Notes: generated by a model not told the origin, from the sequence alone. Shown: positions 1 through 9,414, counted from the stretch's first letter. The stretch is DNA of 64,000 bases from CALFCE01 sp964411665 (GCA_964411665.1 CAYPMR010000009.1:9296-73295), one strand, 5' to 3'. A program made the numbers and translations.

Positions 1-698
1 AGATGAAAAATCGTCTGTATCAGTATGACTATGGCAATGGGGCGAGCCAGATGTGGCAGTGTAAAATGTCGGAAAAGGGAAAAGGAATTTGCGCCGTCCA
101 GCAAGGCAGCTTCACGTTGTTCCAGGTCCTGACTTTGTAATGACGTCATAAATATAAGAAAGGCAAACGGTATCCACTGCCAACTGACAATAATAATGAT
201 CGATGCAAGCGGAAAGTCGGACAGCCAATCAACAGGTTCCAGACCGATCGATGTTGAAAGAAAAGCGAATAAACCGTAAATCGGATTCATCATCATGTTC
301 TTCCATACCAGCGCATTGACAGTTGGCATGATAAAGAACGGGGAGATCAGCATAACCCGTACGACACCTCTTCCTCGAAAAGGCCTGTCTAGCAATACAG
401 CGAGGAGGATGCCGGCTATGACGGTAATAGCGAGCACTGATCCGACCAGCACCAGCGTATTGATGATCGCTGGCCAGAAGGCCGGATCAGTAACAAAGAA
501 CTCGTAGTTGGACCAACCGGCGAAACCTGAACGATTCGGATAGAGTAGATGATACCGAATCGTCGAGAAGTACACCGTCATGGCGAGCGGAACTATCATC
601 CAGATAGCCAGCAGGATGATACTGGGCGCTTGCAGCCATTTCGTTAGATAGCGCTTTTTTAAAAATGGCCGCAAAAAGAGCGGTAATACAGAAGCCAT
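1..698 (-). CDS. ABC sugar/polyol importer permease, 3' end outside window
   Basis: Reading the minus strand from an ATG at 698-696 gives an open frame of about 232 codons that runs off the window edge. The product begins MASVLPLFLR, has hydrophobic stretches near residues 25-45, 75-100 and 110-130, and carries the EAA loop (EAALLDGAN, then LFRHFTLPHL) that contacts the ATPase subunit in binding-protein-dependent importers. This is the MalF/UgpA/SmoF class of inner-membrane permease. It starts 31 bp after the upstream binding-protein gene ends, so the two form one operon. By that partner it is probably the first permease (SmoF/MtlF position) of a sorbitol/mannitol-type system; substrate is inferred from the neighbour only. 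The second permease and ATPase should follow outside the window. Confidence 0.88.
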   Translation of the reverse strand, partial: MASVLPLFLRPFLKKRYLTKWLQAPSIILLAIWMIVPLAMTVYFSTIRYHLLYPNRSGFAGWSNYEFFVTDPAFWPAIINTLVLVGSVLAITVIAGILLAVLLDRPFRGRGVVRVMLISPFFIMPTVNALVWKNMMMNPIYGLFAFLSTSIGLEPVDWLSDFPLASIIIIVSWQWIPFAFLIFMTSLQSQDLEQREAALLDGANSFSLFRHFTLPHLARPIAIVILIQTIFH

Positions 699-729
699 TG
701 TACCGGTGTTATTGCCGGTCTATCTGCTT

Positions 730-2112
730 TCAATAGTAACCGGCTTTACGCATTTCACGATCAGCCGCTTTCTGTGCATTTTCAAGCGCTTTTTCAACAG
801 ATATATCACCCGCCAGTGCTGCAGTCATTTGCTGGCCTACAGCAATACCGATTGCCTGAAATTCTGGAATTGCGGCGAACTGTACGCCAGTGTAAGGTGA
901 TGGATTCAGTGTTGAATTGTTAGGGTCAGCTGAGAGTATCGCTTTGAGTTCAGCTTCAGCGAAAACAGCAGCGGAAATGAAGTTCGAATTCTCATAAGTG
1001 GATGCACGCGTGCCGGTTGGAACAGCTCCCCAACCGTTTTTGGAAGCAACAAGTTCAATATATTCTTTAGAGGTAGCCCACTTGATAAATGCCTTTGCAT
1101 CATCAGCCTGTTTGGTGCCAGCCGGTACTGCAAGTGCCCACGCCCATAACCAGTTGGCGCCGCGCTTTGTAACAGCGACGGGTGATTGTGCAAACGCGAT
1201 GCTATCAGCGACTTTACTTTGTTCCGGATTGGTGACGAATGAAGCTGCAATCGTGGCGTCTATCCACATACCGCATTTACCTTCGTTCATTAGTGCAAGA
1301 ATTTCATTGAATGAATTCCCTTCTGATCCTGGCGGGCCGTACTTGCTGAGCAAATCAACATAGAAGCTGACCGCATGTTGCCAGGCTGCGCTGTTGAGCG
1401 CCGGGGTCCAGTCTTCGTTGAACCACTGTGCACCGAAACTGTTGGCCATGGTTGTCAGGAAAGCCATATTGTCACCCCAACCCGGCTTACCGCGCAGGCA
1501 AATGCCAAAGACACCAGCGTCTTTGTCAGTCATTGCTGCTGCAGCATCTGCTACGTGTCCCCACGATGGGTTGTCAGGCATTTCAAGACCTGCAGCATCA
1601 AGAAGGTCCTTGCGATACATGATCATGGAACTCTCGCCGTAGAAAGGAGCTGCATAGAGCTTGCCTTCGTGACTGAGGCCATCCCGCATCGCTGGCAAAA
1701 TGTCGTCCACATCATAGGTGGCGTCGAATTCCAGGGCTTCGAGCCAGCCTAGCTTTCCCCAGATAGGTGCTTCGTACATACCGATAGTCATAACATCGAA
1801 TTGGCCGCCTTTGGTGGCAATATCAGTGGTGATGCGCGAGCGAAGTGTGCCCTCTTCGAGTGTCACCCAATTCAATGTAACGCCTGGATGTGCAGCTTCG
1901 AATTCTGGTGTCAGTTTTTGCATTTCGATCATGTGGCCGTTGTTGACCGTGGCGATCGTGAGTTCACCGGCAATAGCACTGACACTACTCAGTAACGCTG
2001 TTGTGAGGCCGGTTAAAGCAGCTATCGCGTATCTGGAAAAGTAGTTTTTTGTTGGAGCTTTTGCCGATCGGTTTGGCGACGCTTTCGTTGACGGGGTAAG
2101 TTTGAATACCAT
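730..2112 (-). CDS. smoE: Periplasmic binding protein, sorbitol/mannitol-type ABC importer
   Basis: A 460-residue extracellular solute-binding protein (family 1). Residues 1-48 form an unusually long export signal: a basic N-region of about 25 residues, a hydrophobic core, and an AIA cleavage site. The mature start ELTIATVNNGHMIEMQ and the segment TKGGQFDVMTIG resemble SmoE/MtlE, the polyol binding proteins of marine and soil Proteobacteria. It would deliver a hexitol or related sugar alcohol to the permease encoded directly downstream. A GAGGA ribosome site lies about 8 bases before the ATG. The family is clear; the ligand is inferred from similarity remembered by eye, and other family-1 sugars are possible. 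Confidence 0.85.
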   Translation of the reverse strand: MVFKLTPSTKASPNRSAKAPTKNYFSRYAIAALTGLTTALLSSVSAIAGELTIATVNNGHMIEMQKLTPEFEAAHPGVTLNWVTLEEGTLRSRITTDIATKGGQFDVMTIGMYEAPIWGKLGWLEALEFDATYDVDDILPAMRDGLSHEGKLYAAPFYGESSMIMYRKDLLDAAGLEMPDNPSWGHVADAAAAMTDKDAGVFGICLRGKPGWGDNMAFLTTMANSFGAQWFNEDWTPALNSAAWQHAVSFYVDLLSKYGPPGSEGNSFNEILALMNEGKCGMWIDATIAASFVTNPEQSKVADSIAFAQSPVAVTKRGANWLWAWALAVPAGTKQADDAKAFIKWATSKEYIELVASKNGWGAVPTGTRASTYENSNFISAAVFAEAELKAILSADPNNSTLNPSPYTGVQFAAIPEFQAIGIAVGQQMTAALAGDISVEKALENAQKAADREMRKAGYY

Positions 2113-2204
2113 ACTGGGAATCCTCTATTGGTAGCTTGTTTTTTGGTTTTTTAGTTTTATTTATCTGCGGTCAGAGCAATATTATTTCCGATATCGGGAT
2201 TATT

Positions 2205-3005
2205 TTACAGTAAAAGCTGAGACTCACGAGCCTCCACACGCTGAATAAATTCAATCAGATGTGTTGCTACAGTTTGTCCTGCTTCGAGCAGTATAGAGTG
2301 TTTGTAGTTTGGCAGTACCACAAGTTCTGAGTCGGCCAGTGCTGCATCGATTTGTTTGTTTAGGCGAGGGTTGCAACCACCGTCATTCTCGCCGGTTAAA
2401 ACAAGCGATGGTGCCTGAATTTCGTGTAACCAGGGGGCCATTTCAGTACTGGCGTAAATTCGAAAGACGTTCAGAAACACATTCTCATCCGTCGCAACAA
2501 CCTGCTGCAACCGACGATCAACTATGTCTGAATGTTTGGCAATAAAATCATCTGTATACCAACGATCCACTAGCGTCGTGAGGACGTTAGCAATGCCTTT
2601 TTGTTCCATCGCTTCAACGACACCAAGCACCTTTGCGCTGTCTTCGTCGGTGCGAAATGCAGCTGTGGATAACAAACCCAATGAACGTACCCGCTGTGGA
2701 TAGGCACGTGCATAGGCCGGTCCTATCATGCCGCCCAGCGAGTGACCGGCAAAGTGCGCACTTTCAAAGCCGCAAACTTGCCTGAGTGCCTCAAGGTCTT
2801 CAACCAGTTCATCCAGTCCGAAAACGTCATTCGGCTCGGGAGACGTGCCATGGCCACGTAAGTCATAGGTTACCACGGTGAAATGACTGGTCAGTTGATC
2901 GATGGCATAACGCCAGGTGTCGCGTGCAGCACCGATACCGTGGATCAGGATTAACGGTGGACCATCACCGGCTACGCTATAGTCGCAGTTAATCGCAGTC
3001 GTCAT
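2205..3005 (-). CDS. Alpha/beta hydrolase
   Basis: A 266-residue alpha/beta-hydrolase of normal family length with no signal peptide, so cytoplasmic. The oxyanion-hole HGIG lies near residue 22, the nucleophile elbow GHSLGG places the catalytic serine at 89, and the C-terminal YKHSILLE supplies the histidine. Overall it looks like the 3-oxoadipate-enol-lactonase/haloperoxidase branch, whose members hydrolyse esters, lactones or C-C bonds. Its ATG overlaps the stop of the upstream flavin monooxygenase gene by 4 bases (ATGA), so the two are translationally coupled and probably act on the same substrate, the monooxygenase forming an ester or ring-opened product that this enzyme hydrolyses. The substrate is not predictable. 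Confidence 0.85.
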   Translation of the reverse strand: MTTAINCDYSVAGDGPPLILIHGIGAARDTWRYAIDQLTSHFTVVTYDLRGHGTSPEPNDVFGLDELVEDLEALRQVCGFESAHFAGHSLGGMIGPAYARAYPQRVRSLGLLSTAAFRTDEDSAKVLGVVEAMEQKGIANVLTTLVDRWYTDDFIAKHSDIVDRRLQQVVATDENVFLNVFRIYASTEMAPWLHEIQAPSLVLTGENDGGCNPRLNKQIDAALADSELVVLPNYKHSILLEAGQTVATHLIEFIQRVEARESQLLL

Positions 3006-4195
3006 GCCGTACCCGCGCTATTGGTGCCAGTAGGGTCTGATGCAGTTGTTTGAGCGTCAGGAATGTATTGTGATGATTGTGTAGTAGCAGTTTTTGCAGA
3101 ATCGAAATAGGGCATGACGTCTTCGGCAAACTGTTGTAATCCATCGAGTACCTCTTGTTGCGCGACACCAAAATTGCAACTCAGAATGAATCGATCGATA
3201 CCGAGTTCCTGATAAACACTCAATCTGTCTATAATTTCTTCAGGTGTTGCTATTAACAAACTTTCTGCCAGTTCTTCACGTGTCTGAGCACGAGGCAGGG
3301 GCGTAATCATGCCATTGACGACTGTGCCGGGCCCGGTAAACACATTGTCAAAGCGTGAATAGTAGGATTCTGCACAGATCAGTCTTTTTGATTTCTCTTT
3401 CTCGGAATTACACGGCAGGCCAACACGCGATAATGATAAGCTCAGAGGCTTCGCGGTAGTTTCCATTTCATCTTTCGCACGGTTAAAGGCAGAAACCTGA
3501 TCAAGTAGAAGTTGGTGATTGCCAGCCAGAGGTGTTGTCTGGATATGGAATCCGCGTTTAGTGCAATGATAGATTCCTTCCGGATTCATCACCGCCATCA
3601 TCAGCTCTGGGCCGCCAGGCGTTAACGGGCGTGGCATTACTGTCAGGGAATCAAAGTTGTAATATTTACCGTGCCATGAAACCTCTTCCTCGGTGAGTAA
3701 ACTTTGCAGTACCTCTAGCGCTTCATTAAAGCGCTCTTGTGTTTCATCCATGGGCACGCCCAGTCTTTCCATTTCATAGGCGAAGGCACCACGCCCAACA
3801 CCGAGCATCAGGCGTCCGTTGGTAAATATATCAGCGCAGATGACTTCGCCAGCATAGGTGCGCATATCGTGCAACGGCAACACAGCGATGGAAGTGATTA
3901 TCTTTATATTCGATGTGTGTGCTGCAATTTGAGTAGCGAATTGCAAGGGTGCGGGCATCATCAGAATATTCATCAGATGATGTTCGGTTATCGAGACCGA
4001 TTCAAAGCCACAACGATCTGCCTGAATGGCCTGCTCCAGGACATCGGCTAATACAGTGTGTCCACCGTAATCCTTGTCCGGGAGGTAGGGTGCAAGTTGT
4101 ACGCAGAATTCCACGGCTGGTTGATTGGCTTTTTCAATGAGTCGGTCCAAGTATACACGGATAGGTATCAATGGCCGATCTGGCACGTCCGGCAC
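3002..4195 (-). CDS. LLM-class flavin-dependent oxidoreductase
   Basis: A 397-residue luciferase-like monooxygenase (TIM-barrel, FMNH2-dependent). Typical features are SVSITEHHLMN near residue 70, the LMLGVGRGAFAYE segment near 130, and a C-terminal GIDRFILSCNFG strand. The last 35 residues are a Thr/Ser/Ala-rich tail. Such enzymes oxidise alkanals, alkanesulfonates, nitriloacetate or ketones using reduced flavin made by a separate reductase, which is not seen here. The frame opens with GTG at 4195 but no good ribosome site precedes it, and conserved sequence begins around residue 28 (VEFCVQLAPY), so the true start could be slightly internal. It is coupled to the downstream hydrolase gene. 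Confidence 0.85.
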   Translation of the reverse strand: MPDVPDRPLIPIRVYLDRLIEKANQPAVEFCVQLAPYLPDKDYGGHTVLADVLEQAIQADRCGFESVSITEHHLMNILMMPAPLQFATQIAAHTSNIKIITSIAVLPLHDMRTYAGEVICADIFTNGRLMLGVGRGAFAYEMERLGVPMDETQERFNEALEVLQSLLTEEEVSWHGKYYNFDSLTVMPRPLTPGGPELMMAVMNPEGIYHCTKRGFHIQTTPLAGNHQLLLDQVSAFNRAKDEMETTAKPLSLSLSRVGLPCNSEKEKSKRLICAESYYSRFDNVFTGPGTVVNGMITPLPRAQTREELAESLLIATPEEIIDRLSVYQELGIDRFILSCNFGVAQQEVLDGLQQFAEDVMPYFDSAKTATTQSSQYIPDAQTTASDPTGTNSAGTA

Positions 4196-4256
4196 AGGAA
4201 ATTTGTGTGATGTCTGTTAAAATTCCCTGCACGTACACAACTGTCAAAGGCACACC

Positions 4257-4727
4257 TTGAGCAACTCATCCTCGATATATACTGACCTAAAACAATTAGG
4301 AAAAACGGTTGATCAACCGCAGTCGCCAGAGGAAGCTGTTTTGGAGACGGTATCGAATCCGCAGGCAGATGTTGATTATTGCGTGCGCTTTACGGCACCT
4401 GAATTCACATCTTTGTGTCCAATGACCGGTCAGCCCGATTTTGCCCATCTTGTACTTGATTACGTGCCGGGTGAGAAACTTGTTGAAAGCAAATCGTTGA
4501 AGATGTTTCTGACATCCTTCAGAAATCACGGTGCATTTCATGAAGATTGTACGGTTACTATTGCCAGACGGTTAATAGCGGCGACAGAGCCCAAGTGGTT
4601 GCGTCTGGGTGGCTATTGGTATCCGCGAGGCGGTATTCCCATCGATGTGTTTTTTCAGCACGGCGTGCTACCCGATGGCGTTTGGGTGGCGGAGCAGGGT
4701 GTGCCTGGTTATCGTGGCCGTGGATAG
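4257..4727 (+). CDS. queF: NADPH-dependent 7-cyano-7-deazaguanine reductase QueF
   Basis: QueF reduces preQ0 to preQ1 in queuosine biosynthesis for tRNA modification. The 156-residue protein is the short unimodular form. It shows FTSLCPMTGQPDFA with the nucleophile Cys54 and Asp61, the NADPH-binding ESKSLKMFL motif, and the substrate-binding NHGAFHED. The start is a TTG at 4257: an AAAGG ribosome site at 4246-4250 sits 6 bases before it and the next in-frame ATG is far inside the conserved region. It is divergent from the monooxygenase gene, sharing about 60 bp. No other queuosine gene is in the window. Gammaproteobacteria such as E. coli usually have the longer bimodular form, so this subtype is a taxonomic clue. 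Confidence 0.95.
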   Translation: MSNSSSIYTDLKQLGKTVDQPQSPEEAVLETVSNPQADVDYCVRFTAPEFTSLCPMTGQPDFAHLVLDYVPGEKLVESKSLKMFLTSFRNHGAFHEDCTVTIARRLIAATEPKWLRLGGYWYPRGGIPIDVFFQHGVLPDGVWVAEQGVPGYRGRG

Positions 4728-4750
4728 GAGCGGGTTGTTTTGTGTTTCGC

Positions 4751-5227
4751 TTAGTTCGAATCAGGCGCAACCAATTGCTCACCTTCCACCAGCTTGAATG
4801 ATTGTGGTGGTAAAGACGAGCTTACCCAGTAAAGCGTCTCACCGTCGTGCGCGACCGGGTAACTTGTCCAGCCCCCGACTTCCCATAAACTCTGGTACGT
4901 ATTCTCTGTGCTATTGACTCGCCATTTGCCACGGCTTGAACGTGAGCCTTCCTGTGCATAGATTGTGATCCCGTCTTCTCGAAAATACTGTCGATAGTTT
5001 TTTCCATCCCATTGACCGATGGCAGTTTTTCCGGACAGCAGTTTCTGGATTTCACTGGCACTGAATCTCTGCAGTTGATCAGCTTGTAACTGTAAGGTGG
5101 TGCCAGCGAACAAGAGCAGTAAACACAAGAATGAAATTACAAGCCCTGATGGATCAGTACAGGAACGCGGATTACCAATGGAGTGCAGGGTAAGGTCAAC
5201 GCGACGGTGACGACAGATATTTTGCAT
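4751..5227 (-). CDS. Small exported protein of unknown function
   Basis: A 158-residue protein not assigned to a characterised family. An AGGAAAGGAA ribosome site directly precedes the ATG at 5227, supporting this start even though it leaves a long N-region (about 27 residues with several Arg) before a hydrophobic core LVISFLCLLLLFAG, so it is a signal peptide or membrane anchor. The mature part reads SASEIQKLLSGKTAIGQW, then a YFREDGITIYAQ strand and SSRGKWRV. This layout (an activation threshold phrase, then an aromatic-rich beta domain with a GKW turn) resembles small secreted DUF995-like proteins, but I would not assert membership. It lies between convergent queF and the regulator gene, transcribed after the latter with a gap of 89 bp. 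Confidence 0.7.
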   Translation of the reverse strand: MQNICRHRRVDLTLHSIGNPRSCTDPSGLVISFLCLLLLFAGTTLQLQADQLQRFSASEIQKLLSGKTAIGQWDGKNYRQYFREDGITIYAQEGSRSSRGKWRVNSTENTYQSLWEVGGWTSYPVAHDGETLYWVSSSLPPQSFKLVEGEQLVAPDSN

Positions 5228-5316
5228 GGTTCCTTTCCTTACATAGTTGTTTGTTACTGACGATCAACTACCGCACTTGCACAGATATACCGGATGAAAC
5301 TATTTGCTGATGCATT

Positions 5317-6261
5317 TTAATGGAATAAGTTGTTCTGTTTTAGTAGCGACATCAATTTGGCTAGTGAATGCTCAGTATCGTCACCTGAGGTGTCCAATTG
5401 CATTTGTGCACGTTCGTAATGATTTTTGCGATCGACAAGGATTTCACGCAGGTGTGTCAGGGCTTCAGGATAGCCTTCCATGGGTCGCGTGTCTCCTTGC
5501 GCAGACACGCGTGCCAGATGTTCTTCGGGGGACGTTCTTATCCACACAGTGTTGTATCTTGACAGCAGTGTTTCATATGCAGATTGCTCTGTAACGATAC
5601 CCCCGGCGGCAGCGATAATGATTTTTTCATGTCGGTCGGCAACTGCATCCACAGCTGCAGCTTCGAACTTGCGGTAGCCTTCTGGTCCATACATCGCAAT
5701 AATCTCGGTGACAGACATGCCACCAAATTTTTCGATTTCAGTGTTAAGTTCCAGGAATGGCACGCCACTGGTTTCACTTGCCAATAGACCGAGAGTGGAC
5801 TTGCCTGCACCGCGCAGGCCTATTAGACACACACGTTGTTGACGTTGCCGGTGGAGCGTTGCTGTTGTGCGCAGCAATTGCGCGACACTCTCTCTGGTTT
5901 GCTCGGAGGCATGATGATATTGCCGAAGAATCATCAAGACATCTGCCTGATCGGCTTCGTTATTTCTAAAACCACCGCTATCGTCCCCACTTCCATCATC
6001 AAGATCACTGACAAGCCAGTCCAGTTTTAGATCGAGCGCTATTGCTACACGTAGCAACAAGCCTATGGAGATGTTTCCTTGCCCATTTTCCAGTTGAGCG
6101 AGATAGCGTGGTGAAATACCTGATATATCGGATAAAACGCGTCGTGGCAGTCGTTTACTTTCACGTACTGTACGTATACGTTGGCCGACTTTATGGAGTA
6201 GATCGTCGACACGTTGGTCGTCTGGGTGAGCAGGCAGGTTCTTCAGCTTACCGGTTGGCAT
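5317..6261 (-). CDS. BzdR/BoxR-type regulator: XRE helix-turn-helix fused to shikimate-kinase-like domain
   Basis: A 314-residue two-domain transcription factor. Residues 24-83 form a Cro/C1-type HTH (KVGQRIRTVRES, LSDISGISPRYLAQLENG). Residues 143-310 resemble shikimate kinase, with P-loop GLRGAGKST at 148-156, ELNTEIEK and an AAAGG glycine loop. This architecture is that of BzdR and BoxR, which repress benzoate-degradation operons and respond to benzoyl-CoA bound in the kinase-like fold. Here it starts only 10 bp after the Rieske oxygenase gene ends, so the two are co-transcribed; no box or bzd catabolic gene is nearby. Inference: it senses an aromatic or other CoA thioester and controls the oxygenase operon. 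The domain call is firm, the effector is not known. Confidence 0.88.
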   Translation of the reverse strand: MPTGKLKNLPAHPDDQRVDDLLHKVGQRIRTVRESKRLPRRVLSDISGISPRYLAQLENGQGNISIGLLLRVAIALDLKLDWLVSDLDDGSGDDSGGFRNNEADQADVLMILRQYHHASEQTRESVAQLLRTTATLHRQRQQRVCLIGLRGAGKSTLGLLASETSGVPFLELNTEIEKFGGMSVTEIIAMYGPEGYRKFEAAAVDAVADRHEKIIIAAAGGIVTEQSAYETLLSRYNTVWIRTSPEEHLARVSAQGDTRPMEGYPEALTHLREILVDRKNHYERAQMQLDTSGDDTEHSLAKLMSLLKQNNLFH

Positions 6262-6271
6262 GCCTGACAGA

Positions 6272-7423
6272 TTAACTCTGTGAGAGTCCGGGTGTTAGCT
6301 TGTCAGCGACGTAGTGATAGAAATCCCAGATCGTCCCTTCATAGTCTGGTGGCGCCAATGGACTGCGGCTCGTGTAGCGGGATTCAAGACCACGCTGCAT
6401 TGAGATCAGACGATCTTTGTCTTCGGCATTGAATGATGCAGCGAAGGTGTATCGAGCCATTGCTTCATCAGAGTCGAACAGCTCCTCGCGCGCGATGACG
6501 CCCCATCGAGTTTGCAGTGATGTGCCGCTGGTTGGGGTGATACCCATAAACACTGCCGAGTTGGGAGAGCATGCGACGACAAAGGACGGGTAAATCCACA
6601 CCATCATTGACAGGCTACGCTCTTCCTCAGTCATATCATCATGATAGGGGGCGCGGCCCTCAAACTTTTCGTCATAGTGGGATTTATAAGCCGTATAACC
6701 TGATTGGCCCTCGACCTTTTCGCATAATCGGGTTGGAGTCATCGGGTGCAGTGTTTTCAGGTGCACAGGCGTCAGATGGTAGCCTTCCATAAAATTCTCG
6801 GCCAGGCACTTCCAGTTTACTGGCCAGTGCTCTGGTCCTGCTTTTACCGTGCGCATTTCTTCCATATGGTAGTTCTTAACCAGCTCATCAACACCTTTGG
6901 TCATCTCCTCAAAAGGCTCGGCGTTGCCGTCCATATTGATGAATATGAATCCCATCCATAGCGAGCATCGAAACGAAGGAAGTGCGCAGCTTTTTTTATC
7001 GAAGCCTTCGGTCTTATCAGCTTCGATCAGCGGGGCTGCCAGCAGTTTGCCATCGAGCGCATAGCTCCACTTATGATACGGGCAGGTGAGTTTGCGTGTA
7101 TTGCCGCTACCCGACATAACAACGCTGCCGCGATGGCGACAAACGTTGGACAAGACGCTAATCGAGTTATCGTTGCCGCGTGTAACTACCAGTGGTTCAT
7201 CAAGGACTTCAAGGCAGTAGTAGTCCCCGGGTTGGGGTATTTCGTCAGCACGGCCAACACAAATCCATCCGCCGAGAAAAAGAGACTGTGTTTCGAGTTG
7301 CAGTAAGTCGTCACTTTGATAGAAGTCTGCCGGCATGGTTGTCGGTACAGACTGCTTTTTCTCTTTAAGATCAATGACAGCTTGACGCCATTGATTTGTA
7401 CTACCGTTTTGACTAGCTGCCAT
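6272..7423 (-). CDS. Rieske non-heme iron oxygenase, alpha subunit
   Basis: A 383-residue ring-hydroxylating-type oxygenase large subunit. The Rieske [2Fe-2S] ligands are visible as Cys95-His97 (CRHRG) and Cys114-His117 (CPYH); the mononuclear iron site follows in ENFMEGYHLTPVH with His216 and His221. Length and the GYHLTPVH form resemble the group that also includes betaine/carnitine-type monooxygenases as well as aromatic dioxygenases. It lacks a detectable beta subunit and its own reductase or ferredoxin in this window, so it is likely a homomeric alpha-only type that borrows electrons. It is followed after 10 bp by the BzdR/BoxR-like regulator, which suggests aromatic or CoA-linked substrate control. 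Exact substrate unknown. Confidence 0.9.
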   Translation of the reverse strand: MAASQNGSTNQWRQAVIDLKEKKQSVPTTMPADFYQSDDLLQLETQSLFLGGWICVGRADEIPQPGDYYCLEVLDEPLVVTRGNDNSISVLSNVCRHRGSVVMSGSGNTRKLTCPYHKWSYALDGKLLAAPLIEADKTEGFDKKSCALPSFRCSLWMGFIFINMDGNAEPFEEMTKGVDELVKNYHMEEMRTVKAGPEHWPVNWKCLAENFMEGYHLTPVHLKTLHPMTPTRLCEKVEGQSGYTAYKSHYDEKFEGRAPYHDDMTEEERSLSMMVWIYPSFVVACSPNSAVFMGITPTSGTSLQTRWGVIAREELFDSDEAMARYTFAASFNAEDKDRLISMQRGLESRYTSRSPLAPPDYEGTIWDFYHYVADKLTPGLSQS

Positions 7424-7471
7424 GTCTGTTTACCTGACGCTTATCTGTCCTGGTACCACATAAAGTGGCTA

Positions 7472-9193
7472 TCACTGATAGGCATACATCACAACCGTGC
7501 GTTGATTGGCGTCTTCTTTGCCATCGTCAATTTTCGAGGCAGCAAGGTCTTCGCCCAGTCCATCGACTGCGTTGAACTTGCGAAAATCGAATCCTTCCTG
7601 GATCAAGTAGGATCGAACACGGTTGGCGCGACGCAGAGCGAGCCGCTGATTGTAAGTAGCATTACCGCTACGATCAGTAAATCCGAATATTGATACGCGA
7701 TTGGCGCGATTTATTTCCTGGGCAACAAACGACTTAAGTACTTTCTCGGCCGCTTTGCTGATATTTGTGCTGTCTTTTGCGAAATAGATTTTGTATTCGA
7801 CAGCTTTGCCATCGCTCACATCCTGACGAGCGAGACTCTGGCGGTCAATGGATTGCTTGGATGAATTTTCCGATGAACCCGGTTGTACTTTGGCTGCGCC
7901 CAATTTTTGTTCAGGTTCAGATTCAGGTGCCTGACTCTGCTGGTCATTAGATGCCAGCGGTTGATCTTGTTGCGAGCCAGGTTTTTGCAGATTATCCAGA
8001 CGGGTGCTGACAATTTTAAACTGACTGGCATTCACTTGAAGCCGTGATTCGAGCTCAGCTACTTTGGCCTGCAACACCGCCACTGATTCGTCTGCTTGCC
8101 TGGCCTGCGTTTGACTCTGGTTTGCTGTGGTTAGCTTTTCAGACAAGCCGTTATCGAGTTGTTTGATTTGTTCTTCCATACTGGTGAGTCGATTATTGAC
8201 GTTGCCTGTTTGTCTATCGTCCTGTTCCTGTAAGGCATCGAGCTTGTCAGTGGCATCAATAATCTGTTGGTTGATACGTGATTCAACACGCTTGAATACG
8301 GCGTTGTCATCTATGTTGGCAATTGAATTCTCCAAAGCTGCCATACGATCATCCAGATTGGTTGTCAGTGTGACCGCTGATTCAGCATCACCTGAGAGCG
8401 CGGACAAGGCAGAGAACTGATTTTGCAAGCTCGATAGTTGCTGGCGCAATTCGCGGGCATTGCCTTCAATCGCCAACTGGCGTTCTTCGCGCACGGCCAG
8501 TGTGGTTTGGGTAAGTTCTTGTTCGCGATTTGATGCGATGGAATTTTTCATTTCAACCAGCTGGTTTTGCTGTTCAGAGCGTAAAGCATCAGCAAGTTCC
8601 ACCATGGCGTCATTGCGCTCCTGGGCGTTGTGAGCGCGCAGGGTTTTTATTTGCTCGGCAAATGAGTTGCTGTCGCTATCAACCCGCGCGAGCAAGTTAC
8701 TCACCTGAGCCTCTATCAAATCAAGACGGCCAGCAAACTGGCTATCCGTAACATCAGTTGCTGCTATGGCTGCCGCAGGGGCAGGCGAGGTGAGTGAATT
8801 AGTGCTTTGTTCAATTTCGTTAAAACGCAACAGATTCTGTTCGTTTATCCTTTGTTGTTCAGCGAGGATAGTCTGCTGCCCGTTCATTAAGCCTAGCAGT
8901 TCGCTGAGACTTTCCTCAGCGCTATTGAGTCTGCTGGTGGCTTCCTTAAGGTCTTGCTTGTTTGAATCCAGTTCCGATTGGGTTTCCTGCTGGCGTGTCC
9001 GGGACGCCTCAAGTTCGTCGTTTACTCGCTCAATCTGTTGTGGGCTCACACCAGAGAGCAGGGTTGCCATGCCACCCACTTGCTGGCTTGCCTGCGATTT
9101 CAAGGCACTCAAACCCGCTGTCGGATTGTTCATTTTCCAGTAGCCGCCGCCCAATGCTGTGGCCATGGCTAGAACTGCTAAAAGACTTTTCAT
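7472..9193 (-). CDS. OmpA-family protein with long coiled-coil region
   Basis: A 573-residue envelope protein. It opens with a short hydrophobic signal or anchor (MKSLLAVLAMATALGGG). Residues about 50-430 are predicted coiled coil: long Gln/Glu/Ser/Leu-rich heptad stretches with almost no aromatic residues. A low-complexity Pro/Ser/Gln linker (about 410-450) leads to a C-terminal OmpA-like peptidoglycan-binding domain (about 460-573), recognisable from IYFAKDSTNISKAAE, SIFGFTDRSG and NQRLALRRANRVRSYL. The design suggests a periplasmic spacer that holds the cell wall at one end and the membrane at the other. It is the first gene before the Rieske oxygenase gene on the same strand with a 48-bp gap; a functional link is doubtful. 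Confidence 0.85.
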   Translation of the reverse strand: MKSLLAVLAMATALGGGYWKMNNPTAGLSALKSQASQQVGGMATLLSGVSPQQIERVNDELEASRTRQQETQSELDSNKQDLKEATSRLNSAEESLSELLGLMNGQQTILAEQQRINEQNLLRFNEIEQSTNSLTSPAPAAAIAATDVTDSQFAGRLDLIEAQVSNLLARVDSDSNSFAEQIKTLRAHNAQERNDAMVELADALRSEQQNQLVEMKNSIASNREQELTQTTLAVREERQLAIEGNARELRQQLSSLQNQFSALSALSGDAESAVTLTTNLDDRMAALENSIANIDDNAVFKRVESRINQQIIDATDKLDALQEQDDRQTGNVNNRLTSMEEQIKQLDNGLSEKLTTANQSQTQARQADESVAVLQAKVAELESRLQVNASQFKIVSTRLDNLQKPGSQQDQPLASNDQQSQAPESEPEQKLGAAKVQPGSSENSSKQSIDRQSLARQDVSDGKAVEYKIYFAKDSTNISKAAEKVLKSFVAQEINRANRVSIFGFTDRSGNATYNQRLALRRANRVRSYLIQEGFDFRKFNAVDGLGEDLAASKIDDGKEDANQRTVVMYAYQ

Positions 9194-9414
9194 GGATCAG
9201 TATTTAGTCTGAAAAAACGAAAAAAGGTCGTCCGGGGGTATTCTACCAAACACCGGGCAATAACAGGACTACCTGTCATCTTTAATACTGCTGTTTACTG
9301 ACGGAAACCGGGTGTAAAGCCCCTGGCCAGCGCAAATTTGACGATCAAATTCGAGGCACCTGAAGAAGACTATGGCCGGTTTGCCGTATCATAACCCCTT
9401 CAGCGGCTAAGACA

